This document shows, one piece after another, positions 1 to 7,226 of a stretch of 32,503 bases of DNA. The stretch's first letter is position 1. Each line of letters begins with the position of its first letter. The notes beneath the pieces were generated by a model. It was not told where the DNA came from. It did no database searches and saw only the letters and a program-made list of their open reading frames with translations. The position numbers were made by a program, and so were the translations under genes. Source of the stretch: CAZIOH01 sp964540815 (lineage in GTDB: Bacteria > Myxococcota_A > Polyangia > Fen-1088); NCBI GenBank assembly GCA_964540815.1, contig CAZIOH010000077.1:1-32503 (forward strand), read 5' to 3'.

Positions 1-16
1 CGTGCGAGCGGCAGCG

Positions 17-62
17 AGCCACGTCCCCGATACAATCGCCAGCCACGTCCCCGATTCAATCG
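17..62. repeat. Two-copy 22-bp direct repeat upstream of the first promoter
   Basis: Bases 17-38 and 41-62 are the same 22-mer except for one position (a at 32, t at 56), with a 24-bp period. The pair ends 6 bp before the -35 box at 69-74, so it lies where an activator or repressor could bind. A third, shorter match to the start of the unit (agccacgtct) occurs at 140-149. It may equally be the tail of a longer repeat that continues outside the window. Confidence 0.7.
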
Positions 63-68
63 ACGTGC

Positions 69-98
69 TTGACAGACGCGTCAAAACGCCACTACACT
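69..98 (+). promoter_or_regulatory. Sigma-70-type promoter for the RHH / GlgA-like pair
   Basis: A perfect -35 box TTGACA (69-74) is followed after 18 bp by TACACT (93-98), which matches TATAAT at four of six positions. The expected start of transcription is near 105, leaving a leader of about 60 nt to the ATG at 166. The spacer begins with the palindrome GACGCGTC (75-82), a possible operator overlapping the promoter; the small DNA-binding-like protein encoded just downstream could be autoregulatory, which is inference. Confidence 0.6.
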
Positions 99-165
99 GT
101 CACACCTATTGCATCGGGTGCTGACGACAATCGGTCGGCAGCCACGTCTTCCAACCGGAGGCCCC

Positions 166-369
166 ATGGGCGGCTCGGATAAGCGAAAACAAAGCCTGTA
201 TTTTCCCGAGGAGATGCTGCGCGAGATCCAGGAGGAGGCAACCCGGCAGGACCGGTCGCTCTCCTGGATCGTGCAGAAGGCTTGGAAGATCTCCCGCAAG
301 GAGATCATGAAATACCCATCCGTCAACGAGTTCCCTGGCGAAGAGGACGAGCGTGGCGCGACTGAATAG
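166..369 (+). CDS. Small ribbon-helix-helix-like protein
   Basis: 67 residues from the ATG at 166, chosen because GGAGG (157-161) lies 4 nt upstream; the same frame is open from a TTG at 109. The N-terminus is basic (GSDKRKQS), followed by a strand-like LYFPEEML and two helices (EEMLREIQEEATRQDRS and LSWIVQKAWKISRKEI), the order expected of a MetJ/Arc-type ribbon-helix-helix DNA-binding fold. It recalls the small TIGR04563-type proteins of myxobacteria, but that is from memory. The tail is acidic. The stop is 2 nt before the TTG start of the GlgA-like gene, so the two are probably translated together. The DNA target is unknown; self-regulation at the palindrome in the upstream promoter is possible. 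It could also be a protein-protein adaptor. Confidence 0.65.
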   Translation: MGGSDKRKQSLYFPEEMLREIQEEATRQDRSLSWIVQKAWKISRKEIMKYPSVNEFPGEEDERGATE

Positions 370-371
370 TC

Positions 372-1715
372 TTGGCTGCTAAGCAGTTCTTGCTGGTGGG
401 CGACGCCGTCGCGCCGCTCGTGTCTGGTGAATCACCCATGTCGCTGTCCGGAATCAGTCGGGCCCTGGCAGCGGGTGGGGCGCAGGTGACCGTGATTTCG
501 CTCGCCGATCCGGCTGCGCTGTCGTCGGTGCCCGGGCTCGCTCGGCGCCTGCGCACGTTCTCGGCCCTCTCCGCCTCGTCGGGGGCACGAGAGGTACCCT
601 TCTACGAAGGTCGCGCGCCGCTCAGCCAGGCCAACTTTCTGGTGGCCGGCGCCGCGCCCGCCAACCGGGGCGAGGCGGTCGGCATCCTGGCCGACGCGGT
701 CCGCGCGGTCGCCGAGCAGGGCCTGCCCAAGGTCGATGTGGCGATCGGTTGGGGGGAAGCCGCCGCCTGGGCGCTCTCCTTCGCACCGGCGACCTCGCGG
801 GTGTTCGTGCTGCCGAATGGCCGGGTGGGAGCGCCGCTCGACGACAGCGAGTTCGAGGTGCTGTCCGCCACCGGCGCGTTTGTCCAGGCGGTCGGTAGCC
901 GCTCGCTGGCTGCGGTCGGGGCGGTGTACTCCAACATCATCGTGGCGCCGAGTCCCTGGTCGGCCCACCTGCTCGAGAACGACGCGGCGCTGGCCGGTCG
1001 CGCCTCCGACGAGCCGTGCGTGGCCGTGCGCTTCGGCGCCGACGATCCCCCCTTCGATCCCGCCACCGACGGGACGCTGGTGGCCAACTTCTCACCCAAG
1101 GCCATGGCCGGGAAGCTGGAATGTCGCCGCGCCCTCACCAAGCGCTATTCACTCACCGTGGGTCCCCGCACCCTCTTGCTCGGCATCGCCCCTCTGCGCG
1201 CCGGGAGGGGCGGGCTCGAGGTGCTGAAGGCCTTGCCGGAGCTCGCCGCCCTCGACGTCGCCGTCGTGGTCTCCCCCGACGGCGAGCCCGAGATCCTCGA
1301 GCGGGTCCGGCGGCTGGCCGTGCAGAGCCCAGGTCGCCTGACCGTGATGGAGGCCGATGAGGCGTCGGGCCGGATCCTGCGTGCGTCGGTCGACGCGGTG
1401 CTGTTCGCCGACGCCGACGATCGGACGGGTCGGGCGCCGGCCCTGGCCCAGCGCTACGGTTGTCTGCCCATCGCGCTCGACGCCGCGGCCGGCCGGGACT
1501 TCCTCGTGGACTACGAGCCGATGTCGCGCACCGGGACCGCGATCCTCTTCTCCGGGCTCGAGCCCTGGGATATCGCCGGCGCCGTGCGCCGGGCGGTGAT
1601 GCTCAAGAACGAACCCGACGGGTTCCCCGAGGTCTCGAAGCGCCTCACCGAGCTGGCCCCCGCGTGGGGACAGACCGCCTCGGCGTTCGACGAGATCGCC
1701 TCGCAGTACTCCTGA
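372..1715 (+). CDS. Degenerate glycogen-synthase-like (GT5-fold) protein
   Basis: 447 residues from a TTG start, 2 nt after the RHH-like stop. The N-terminus (FLLVGDAVAPLVSG, then helix, then VTVISL) follows the GlgA N-terminal Rossmann pattern. Residues about 225-262 (FDPATDGTLVANFSPKAMAG) match the GlgA segment of type 'NPATDxxLxANYS..GK', and 329-390 follows the C-terminal lobe with the RYGxLPI motif at 361-367. Key catalytic positions are not kept: the N-terminal KxGGLADV loop is replaced by SGESPMSLSG; HDWH is replaced by IGWGEA (about 125-130); the Arg/Lys of 'SRLxxQKG' become APLRAGRG; and the Glu of 'FEPCG' aligns with Asp350. I infer a GT5 fold without normal ADP-glucose transfer, perhaps a glucan sensor or regulator. 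A genuinely different glycosyltransferase cannot be excluded. Confidence 0.72.
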   Translation: MAAKQFLLVGDAVAPLVSGESPMSLSGISRALAAGGAQVTVISLADPAALSSVPGLARRLRTFSALSASSGAREVPFYEGRAPLSQANFLVAGAAPANRGEAVGILADAVRAVAEQGLPKVDVAIGWGEAAAWALSFAPATSRVFVLPNGRVGAPLDDSEFEVLSATGAFVQAVGSRSLAAVGAVYSNIIVAPSPWSAHLLENDAALAGRASDEPCVAVRFGADDPPFDPATDGTLVANFSPKAMAGKLECRRALTKRYSLTVGPRTLLLGIAPLRAGRGGLEVLKALPELAALDVAVVVSPDGEPEILERVRRLAVQSPGRLTVMEADEASGRILRASVDAVLFADADDRTGRAPALAQRYGCLPIALDAAAGRDFLVDYEPMSRTGTAILFSGLEPWDIAGAVRRAVMLKNEPDGFPEVSKRLTELAPAWGQTASAFDEIASQYS

Positions 1716-1728
1716 GCGTTCCACACCG

Positions 1729-1742
1729 CGCGGCAGGCCGCG
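1729..1742. terminator. Short GC hairpin between convergent genes
   Basis: CGCGG (1729-1733), loop CAGG, CCGCG (1738-1742). It lies in the 34-bp gap between the stops of the GlgA-like gene and the MinD-like gene, and being symmetric could act on both strands. There is no T-tract, so it would be a weak or Rho-assisted terminator. Confidence 0.35.
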
Positions 1743-1749
1743 ACGTCGC

Positions 1750-3819
1750 TCAGAGCTCCTTCAGTGACGGGGTGCTCGGGCCCGGTCCGTTGGCGGTGTG
1801 GAACCGGCGCAGATAGCCCTCGACGGCTCGACTGGCGTCCATCTTCAGGATGCGGGCGACCTGCCCCACGAAGCCCCGTACGTACACGGCCGCCGGGAGC
1901 TCGTCGAAGCGCTCCTCCTCGATGGAGCGCAGGTGGCGCTCGCTGATGCGGGTGCGCTGTGCGATGTCCGACAGCTCGAGCCCCCGCTGCTCGCGGACCT
2001 TGCGCAGGAGCTCGCCCGTGATCTCGGCGGTCGAGGAGGGTGATTCGGCGCGCTCGCCGGCGGCCTCGTCCCCGTCGAGAGGCCGAAGGTGCGGCACCGG
2101 CGCGACCTGGCCGCGCGGGCCCTGGGCCGCCCGCCGGACCGCCCGGGCCAGATCCGCCTCGGGCAGCGAGAGGTCGTATTGGCGGCGACGCTCCGGCGCG
2201 AACAGGATGTCGTGCGCGGCCTCCGCGCGCGCGTGCAGGGCGGTCAGCTCTGCGTCCTCGTAGAGCCCCGAGACGATCGGGGAGGACGTGGCGTAGATCT
2301 CCTTGAAGAGGCGAAAGGCCCGCCTCACCTCCTCGTCGCTGACGCCGGGTTCGGTCTCGAGCAGCTCGTAGAACGTCTGCTCGTCCTCGATGCGCGGGAG
2401 GGTGAACGGGTGGCTGCGATCCGACTCGGTCGACAGCAGGCGTCGCACGATCTTCTCGATGTTCTTGCAGATCTTGGCCTCGGGAAACTCGGACATCACC
2501 GGGCGTTTGCGGCGCGCGGCGGCGGCCACGGTCTCGTCCATCTCGACGTGGCCCACGTATTCGAGGGAGTGGCCGAGGCGTCGGCGGGCTGCGGTCGCCA
2601 TCTGCGGACCGAGCTTGGTGTCCGCGGTGGACCGGGTCTGCGAGATGACCAGGCGTGGGCGGTAGGCGGACATCCGCTCCGCCACCGCCAGGGCCAGCCC
2701 CGAGAGCTTGCCGGCGTTCCGCGACGCGGGAGGATCGACGAGCTCGGTCGAGCCAGGGACGGGCACGGGCACGCCGTGGGCCGACGGCGACGCCGCCGTC
2801 AACGGCGTGCCGGTCGCAGCCGGGGTCGACGCGGACGGGATCGTCGCCTGGCCGGAGGCAGACGATCCGCCGGGCGCGGACGCCGCGACCATCGGGAGCA
2901 GCGGCAGCGCCGTCGCTCGCTCGTCGCGGAGCGTGCGGGTGGCGGCGACCGCCGTCCTGAAGATGTCGAGCGCCGCCGGCAAGGGGGTGGGGAGGTGGGC
3001 GAGGAGCTTCTCGCCGATGCGCTCTCCCCGCAGGCGACGCAGGAAGGCGCTCTTCAGGAACCGGTAGGTCGCCTCGATCGAGGCCGGATCGGTGCTGGAG
3101 ACCACCAGCGACGCGTCGGCGGTCAACCACAGGTCGAGCCCCAGCACCGAGTCGGGCGGACCGAGATCGACCACCACATAGTCGGCGGGCAGCGCCCGCA
3201 GCGCGGCGATCACCGACTTCGAGACCACCTTGGGTCGCAGCGATCCGAACGGCTGCGCCTCGCCGGCGACCAGGCGAACGCCCGCCACGGCGGTGTCGAC
3301 CGCCAGCTCCTCGAGCGAGTCCGCGCGGCCGCGCAGGTAGCTGCTGAAGCCGCGGGTGGGCCGCGGCGCGCCGAGCATGAAGTTGAGCGCGCCCCCCGCG
3401 GGATCGGCGTCCACCGCCACCACCCGCTTGCCCATCTGGGCCAGGTACACCGCGATGTTGGCGGCCAGCAGGGACTTACCGGAGCCGCCCCGCCCGGACG
3501 CGAGCGCGATCAGCTGGACGGTTCGACCGTCGGCGGAGCTGCCGGGACCCGCGCCGCCGGCGGTGTCGTGCGCCTTCGCCTCCGGGACTGCCTCCGTGAC
3601 GGGGTCGGAGAGGTCCACCATCCAGGGGCCAGGTTCGTCGGTCGGGATCGCGACCGGGGGGTCGTCCCCTTCGTCCTCGGAGGTGTCGGAGGCGGCCGGG
3701 CTTCCGGACGACGCGGCGGCACCGCGCGGCAGCTCCGCCGCCTCCTCGGGCTCGATCCCGTCGAACAGGCCGAGGTTTGCGTCTGGCTTGGGCGTGGTGG
3801 GGTCCGACATGGCTCGCAT
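1750..3819 (-). CDS. MinD/ParA-like ATPase fused to a J-like segment and RodZ-type HTH
   Basis: 689 residues. Residues 1-98 are disordered and acidic. Residues 100-300 are a MinD/FlhG-type P-loop ATPase: Walker A is SGRGGSGKS (108-116), followed by VVAVDADP (133-140) and YVVVDLGPP (214-222). In the deviant Walker A the signature lysine (KGG) is Arg110. A Pro/Ala/Ser-rich insert (about 305-370) splits the domain, which resumes at 388-462 with an FlhG/MinD-like end. Residues 483-550 resemble a J-domain or its remnant (YELLETEPGVSDEEVRRAF ... ERRRQYDL) but the HPD tripeptide is not seen. Residues 602-670 are an HTH_25/RodZ-type Xre-like fold (GLELSDIAQRTRISERHL, then VYVRGFVGQVARIL). No transmembrane helix is evident, unlike RodZ. 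A role in positioning or DNA binding is inference. It follows the HNH gene by 105 bp on the same strand. The ATG at 3810 is an alternative start. Confidence 0.8.
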   Translation of the reverse strand: MRAMSDPTTPKPDANLGLFDGIEPEEAAELPRGAAASSGSPAASDTSEDEGDDPPVAIPTDEPGPWMVDLSDPVTEAVPEAKAHDTAGGAGPGSSADGRTVQLIALASGRGGSGKSLLAANIAVYLAQMGKRVVAVDADPAGGALNFMLGAPRPTRGFSSYLRGRADSLEELAVDTAVAGVRLVAGEAQPFGSLRPKVVSKSVIAALRALPADYVVVDLGPPDSVLGLDLWLTADASLVVSSTDPASIEATYRFLKSAFLRRLRGERIGEKLLAHLPTPLPAALDIFRTAVAATRTLRDERATALPLLPMVAASAPGGSSASGQATIPSASTPAATGTPLTAASPSAHGVPVPVPGSTELVDPPASRNAGKLSGLALAVAERMSAYRPRLVISQTRSTADTKLGPQMATAARRRLGHSLEYVGHVEMDETVAAAARRKRPVMSEFPEAKICKNIEKIVRRLLSTESDRSHPFTLPRIEDEQTFYELLETEPGVSDEEVRRAFRLFKEIYATSSPIVSGLYEDAELTALHARAEAAHDILFAPERRRQYDLSLPEADLARAVRRAAQGPRGQVAPVPHLRPLDGDEAAGERAESPSSTAEITGELLRKVREQRGLELSDIAQRTRISERHLRSIEEERFDELPAAVYVRGFVGQVARILKMDASRAVEGYLRRFHTANGPGPSTPSLKEL

Positions 3820-3924
3820 CCATTGTCACCGAGACGGAAAGCGCGCGCACACGAGAAAAGCGGTGCACCACAGGAATTCGGCGCGGGCGGGCCGGCGAGC
3901 CCGAGCCGGGCGCGTCGGCCCCGG

Positions 3925-4539
3925 TCAGTCCTCCTTCAGCTCGGCATTCCAGTAGGACGCGTCGACGATCCCGAGGAAGGGGAGCCACTCCCGGTAGCGC
4001 ACCTTGCCACCGTGGGCCCGGAAGGTCGGAGTCCAGCGCGGCCGGACCGGAACCTTGAGCAGCTTGAGACCGGCCTGCTCCGGGGTGCGAGCCCCCTTGG
4101 AGAGGTTGCACTCGATGCAACAGCAGACGACGTTCTCCCAGCTGGTCCGGCCACCCTGGGCGCGGGGCACCACGTGGTCGAGGTTGAGATCGACCCGCGG
4201 GAGCTCGCGTCCACAGTACTGACAGGTGTTGCCGTCGCGCAGGTAAATGTTGTGCCGCGAGAAGCGGACCTTGGTCTTGGGCAGGCGATCGTAGATCTGC
4301 AGCACGATCACCCGCGGCACCAGGATGGCCCGACTGACGGTCCGCATGACGTCGGCCCCGGCCCGCAGGCTCCCGGTCTCGTCCGACAGTTGCGCCCAGC
4401 TCTCGAAGTCGAAGGTCCGGAACTCTTGATCGATGACGCGCGCGACACCGAGGTAGAGCAACGTGAAGGCCCGCTTGGCGTCCGTCACGTGAATCGGCTG
4501 ATAGTTCCGATTCAGGACCAGCACCGCCGCGTTCGTCAT
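3925..4539 (-). CDS. HNH endonuclease family protein
   Basis: 204 residues from the ATG at 4539, chosen because AGAGGA lies upstream and because the conserved start (AAVLVLNRNYQPIHV) is typical of the family. The HNH nuclease fold occupies about 96-150: RDGNTCQYCG (first zinc pair Cys106/Cys109), the catalytic Asp-His of LNLDHVVPRAQGG (Asp121-His122), NVVCCCIECNLSKG (second zinc pair Cys141/Cys144) and the closing Asn-x-x-Lys. The N-terminal 90 residues are the family-specific domain. This HNH type is widespread and chromosomal in bacteria; its cellular target is not known to me. There is no restriction-modification partner beside it; the methyltransferase in this window is 23 kb away. It may be cotranscribed with the MinD-like gene downstream. 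Confidence 0.85.
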   Translation of the reverse strand: MTNAAVLVLNRNYQPIHVTDAKRAFTLLYLGVARVIDQEFRTFDFESWAQLSDETGSLRAGADVMRTVSRAILVPRVIVLQIYDRLPKTKVRFSRHNIYLRDGNTCQYCGRELPRVDLNLDHVVPRAQGGRTSWENVVCCCIECNLSKGARTPEQAGLKLLKVPVRPRWTPTFRAHGGKVRYREWLPFLGIVDASYWNAELKED

Positions 4540-4723
4540 CGGGCTCGGAATTCCTCTGGCAGGAAGCTCACGTTCTTCGAATCTAGCAGACGGCCAGGGC
4601 ACCGGCAAAAGAGCAGGTTGCCCCGGCACTTGCGTCGATGGGCTGTACCCATCTCGTTGCTCGAATGTCGCTCGACGCTGACCGTCGCGGGCCAAGAGCC
4701 CGGACGCGTCGTCGACCGGAGGC

Positions 4724-4755
4724 GACGGGGACGGGACGGGACGGACGGGACGGGA
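4724..4755. repeat. Degenerate (ACGGG)n tract ahead of the histidine kinase gene
   Basis: Six tandem units of acgg or acggg, ending 22 bp before the GTG at 4778, in the 238-bp divergent region between the HNH gene and the kinase gene. A TACTAA (4760-4765) follows directly and could be a poor -10. Change in the repeat number would alter promoter or leader spacing. The remainder of the divergent region shows no other clear element. Confidence 0.5.
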
Positions 4756-4777
4756 TCTGTACTAAGATGGGGCGATC

Positions 4778-7207
4778 GTGCGAATCCAACACCTCGCACA
4801 GCTGGTGGTCGCGATTGTCAGCTTTGCCATCGGGGGCTCGGTCCTGCTGCGGGATCCCCGGCGGCGGGTCCACGTCCTGTTCGCGACCCTGACCTTCAAC
4901 CTGGCCGTCTACTTCCTGGTCTCGTTCCTGGCCAAGGGGATCGAATCCTCGTTCCTGCAGTGGCTGGCGTTCCTGATCGCGGTGTCGTTGCCGGCCACGG
5001 CGCAGCGGTTCTTCCAGGCGTTCCTCGGCGACGAGGCCGGTCCCCCGCCGCTGTCCCGCTCGACGGTGGTGGGGGCGGCGCTCTGCTACGCGGCGCTGCT
5101 GTTCTCGCGCTTCGTCGAGCCCATCGATCGCACCATCTGGTTCGGGCTTTCCTTCACCGCCTACGTCTTCGCCGGGCTCTACCTCTCGGTCTACTACCTG
5201 CACCGCCGCTACCGGGCCACCCCCTCGCGGGTCGAGAAGACCCGGCTGCTCTACCTGGTCATCGGGGGCTTCACCACCGTGACCGCCAGCCTGGTCGAGG
5301 CCCTCCCGCTCGGCCTCACCATCGGCAACGTTCTGGTGATCGTGTACCTCTACTTCCTGTCGCAGAACCTGATCCGCTACCGCCTGCTCGATCTCAACGA
5401 GCTCCTCGGGCGGATGGTGGTGCTCGGGACCCTGGTCTTCATCCTGACGCTGATCTACGGCGTGCTGGTCCGCTGGGTGCAACCCGACGAGAGCGGCCTG
5501 TTCTTCTTCAACACCCTCCTCGCCTCGACGGCCATCGTGATCCTGGTCGAGCCGCTGCGTGGGCGGGTAGAGGGGGCGATCAACCGCTGGATGTTCAGCG
5601 AGAAGTACGAGCTGCTCCGGCGCATCGAGATGCTGCGGGCCGAGCTAGCCAACGTGATCGACATGCGGGTGCTGGTGCCGAGGGTGCTCTCGTCGCTGGA
5701 GGACTCGCGCCGGATCACCCACGCCTCGGTGTACCTGGTGGATCCCGACGGCTCGGGCTACGAGCTGGCGGGACACGTCGGCCCGCGCCCCGAGTCGCGC
5801 TTCGACGCGGTCACGCACCGGGCCTTCTTCGAGCGCCTGCGGCGGGCCGGGACCATCTCGCTCGAGGGGCTGGAGCGCGAGCTGGCGGCGCGCCGGATCG
5901 CCTCCGACGACGAGCGCGAAGGGCTGCAGCTCATGATGCGCACGCTCGACCAGATGAACGGCTCGGTGGTGCTGGGGATCACCGGCGAGGACCAGCTGCT
6001 GGGTGGCCTGGTCCTGCGCGACGAGCGCCTGCGCGAGGCCTACTCCTCCGACGAGATCGAGCTGTTCCGCGGGGTGGCGCTGTCCATCGGGGTGACGCTG
6101 CAGAACTCGCAGGTCTACGAGCGCATGAAGGAGCGCGATCGCCTGGCGGCCCTCGGTCAGATGGCGGCCGGTCTGGCCCACGAGATCCGCAACCCCCTCG
6201 GGGCCATCAAGGGAGCCGCGCAGTTCCTGCAGCCGCCGACCTCGGGTGCCTCCAAGGTGGATCCGGCCGGTACCGCCGAGTTCCTCAACATCATCGTGGA
6301 GGAGGTCAACCGCCTGAACAAGATCGTGTCGCAGTTCCTCGACTACGCGCGGCCCTACCGCGGCGAGCAGGAGCCCCTCGACGTCAACGACGTGGTCAAG
6401 AAGACCCTGCAGCTCCTGGCCAAGGAGGGCGCCATGCGGGGGGTGGACGTGAGCCCCAGCCTCGGCGAGGCGATGCCGCCCGTGCGGGCCGACGCCGAGC
6501 AGCTCTTGCAGGTGTTCCTGAATCTGGCGCTCAACGCCGTTCAAGCCATGCCGGAGGGGGGACGCCTGTTCGTGTCCTCGAGCATCCGCCGAGCCACCCG
6601 GCGCGGCGCCGCGGCGGCCTTCCTCGAGGTGCGCTTCCGGGACACCGGGGTCGGCATCCCGCCGGGGGATCTGCGCAACCTCTTCATTCCCTTCTTCACC
6701 ACCAAGGAAAAGGGGACCGGACTCGGCTTGCCGATCAGCCAGCGCATCATCGAGAACCACGGGGGCACCATCGAGGTGCGCTCCCAGATGGGCAGCGGCG
6801 CGACCTTCACGGTCCTCTTGCCGGTGGAGTCCGACGCCTACGCGGCTTACGTCGACAAGAAGCCGGCGGTGGCCGCTCCCCCCCGGCCGGCGGCTACCCT
6901 GCCCGGCGCGGCCACCCCGCCACCGTTGCTGGTCGCGCAGGGGCAGGGAGCTGGCGGCCCCGGCACGCGCGGTCCCGCGGCCTCGCCCCCGCCTTCGCCC
7001 CCGCCTTCGCCGGCTTCGCCGGGCCCGGGGGCCCGCGCCGCGGTCGCCGGGAATGGCCTCGGGCCGACGCCGGTTGGATCCGGGGGCGGAGCCGCGTCGG
7101 GGGGGGGCGCGGCGCTGACGCCCCCGCCCGCGCCCGCGGGCGTCGGCCGAACTCCGCCGGCTGGCCAGCTGGCGGGCGCGGCTCCAATGCTCAAGAAGAG
7201 AGGGTGA
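4778..7207 (+). CDS. Membrane sensor histidine kinase, NtrB/PrsK-like
   Basis: 809 residues from a GTG start. About eight hydrophobic helices fill residues 8-265, giving a polytopic N-terminal sensor with little extracytoplasmic sequence. A GAF-like segment follows (about 285-445: MRVLVPRVLSSLEDS, then a hydrophobic core ending VALSIGVTLQNSQVYERM). The HisKA domain has the H-box LAHEIRNP with His468. The HATPase domain shows the N-box (NLALNAVQAMPEGG), G1 (DTGVGIPPGD), F-box (FFTTKEKG) and G2 (GTGLGLPIS). It ends in about 120 residues of Pro/Ala/Gly-rich low complexity. The stop is 19 nt before the sigma-54 activator gene, so this is almost certainly its partner kinase. The signal is unknown; the many-helix sensor recalls PrsK-type or 7TM-histidine-kinase architecture. 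Confidence 0.92.
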   Translation: MRIQHLAQLVVAIVSFAIGGSVLLRDPRRRVHVLFATLTFNLAVYFLVSFLAKGIESSFLQWLAFLIAVSLPATAQRFFQAFLGDEAGPPPLSRSTVVGAALCYAALLFSRFVEPIDRTIWFGLSFTAYVFAGLYLSVYYLHRRYRATPSRVEKTRLLYLVIGGFTTVTASLVEALPLGLTIGNVLVIVYLYFLSQNLIRYRLLDLNELLGRMVVLGTLVFILTLIYGVLVRWVQPDESGLFFFNTLLASTAIVILVEPLRGRVEGAINRWMFSEKYELLRRIEMLRAELANVIDMRVLVPRVLSSLEDSRRITHASVYLVDPDGSGYELAGHVGPRPESRFDAVTHRAFFERLRRAGTISLEGLERELAARRIASDDEREGLQLMMRTLDQMNGSVVLGITGEDQLLGGLVLRDERLREAYSSDEIELFRGVALSIGVTLQNSQVYERMKERDRLAALGQMAAGLAHEIRNPLGAIKGAAQFLQPPTSGASKVDPAGTAEFLNIIVEEVNRLNKIVSQFLDYARPYRGEQEPLDVNDVVKKTLQLLAKEGAMRGVDVSPSLGEAMPPVRADAEQLLQVFLNLALNAVQAMPEGGRLFVSSSIRRATRRGAAAAFLEVRFRDTGVGIPPGDLRNLFIPFFTTKEKGTGLGLPISQRIIENHGGTIEVRSQMGSGATFTVLLPVESDAYAAYVDKKPAVAAPPRPAATLPGAATPPPLLVAQGQGAGGPGTRGPAASPPPSPPPSPASPGPGARAAVAGNGLGPTPVGSGGGAASGGGAALTPPPAPAGVGRTPPAGQLAGAAPMLKKRG

Positions 7208-7226
7208 CTGTTAAGATGCGCGCACG

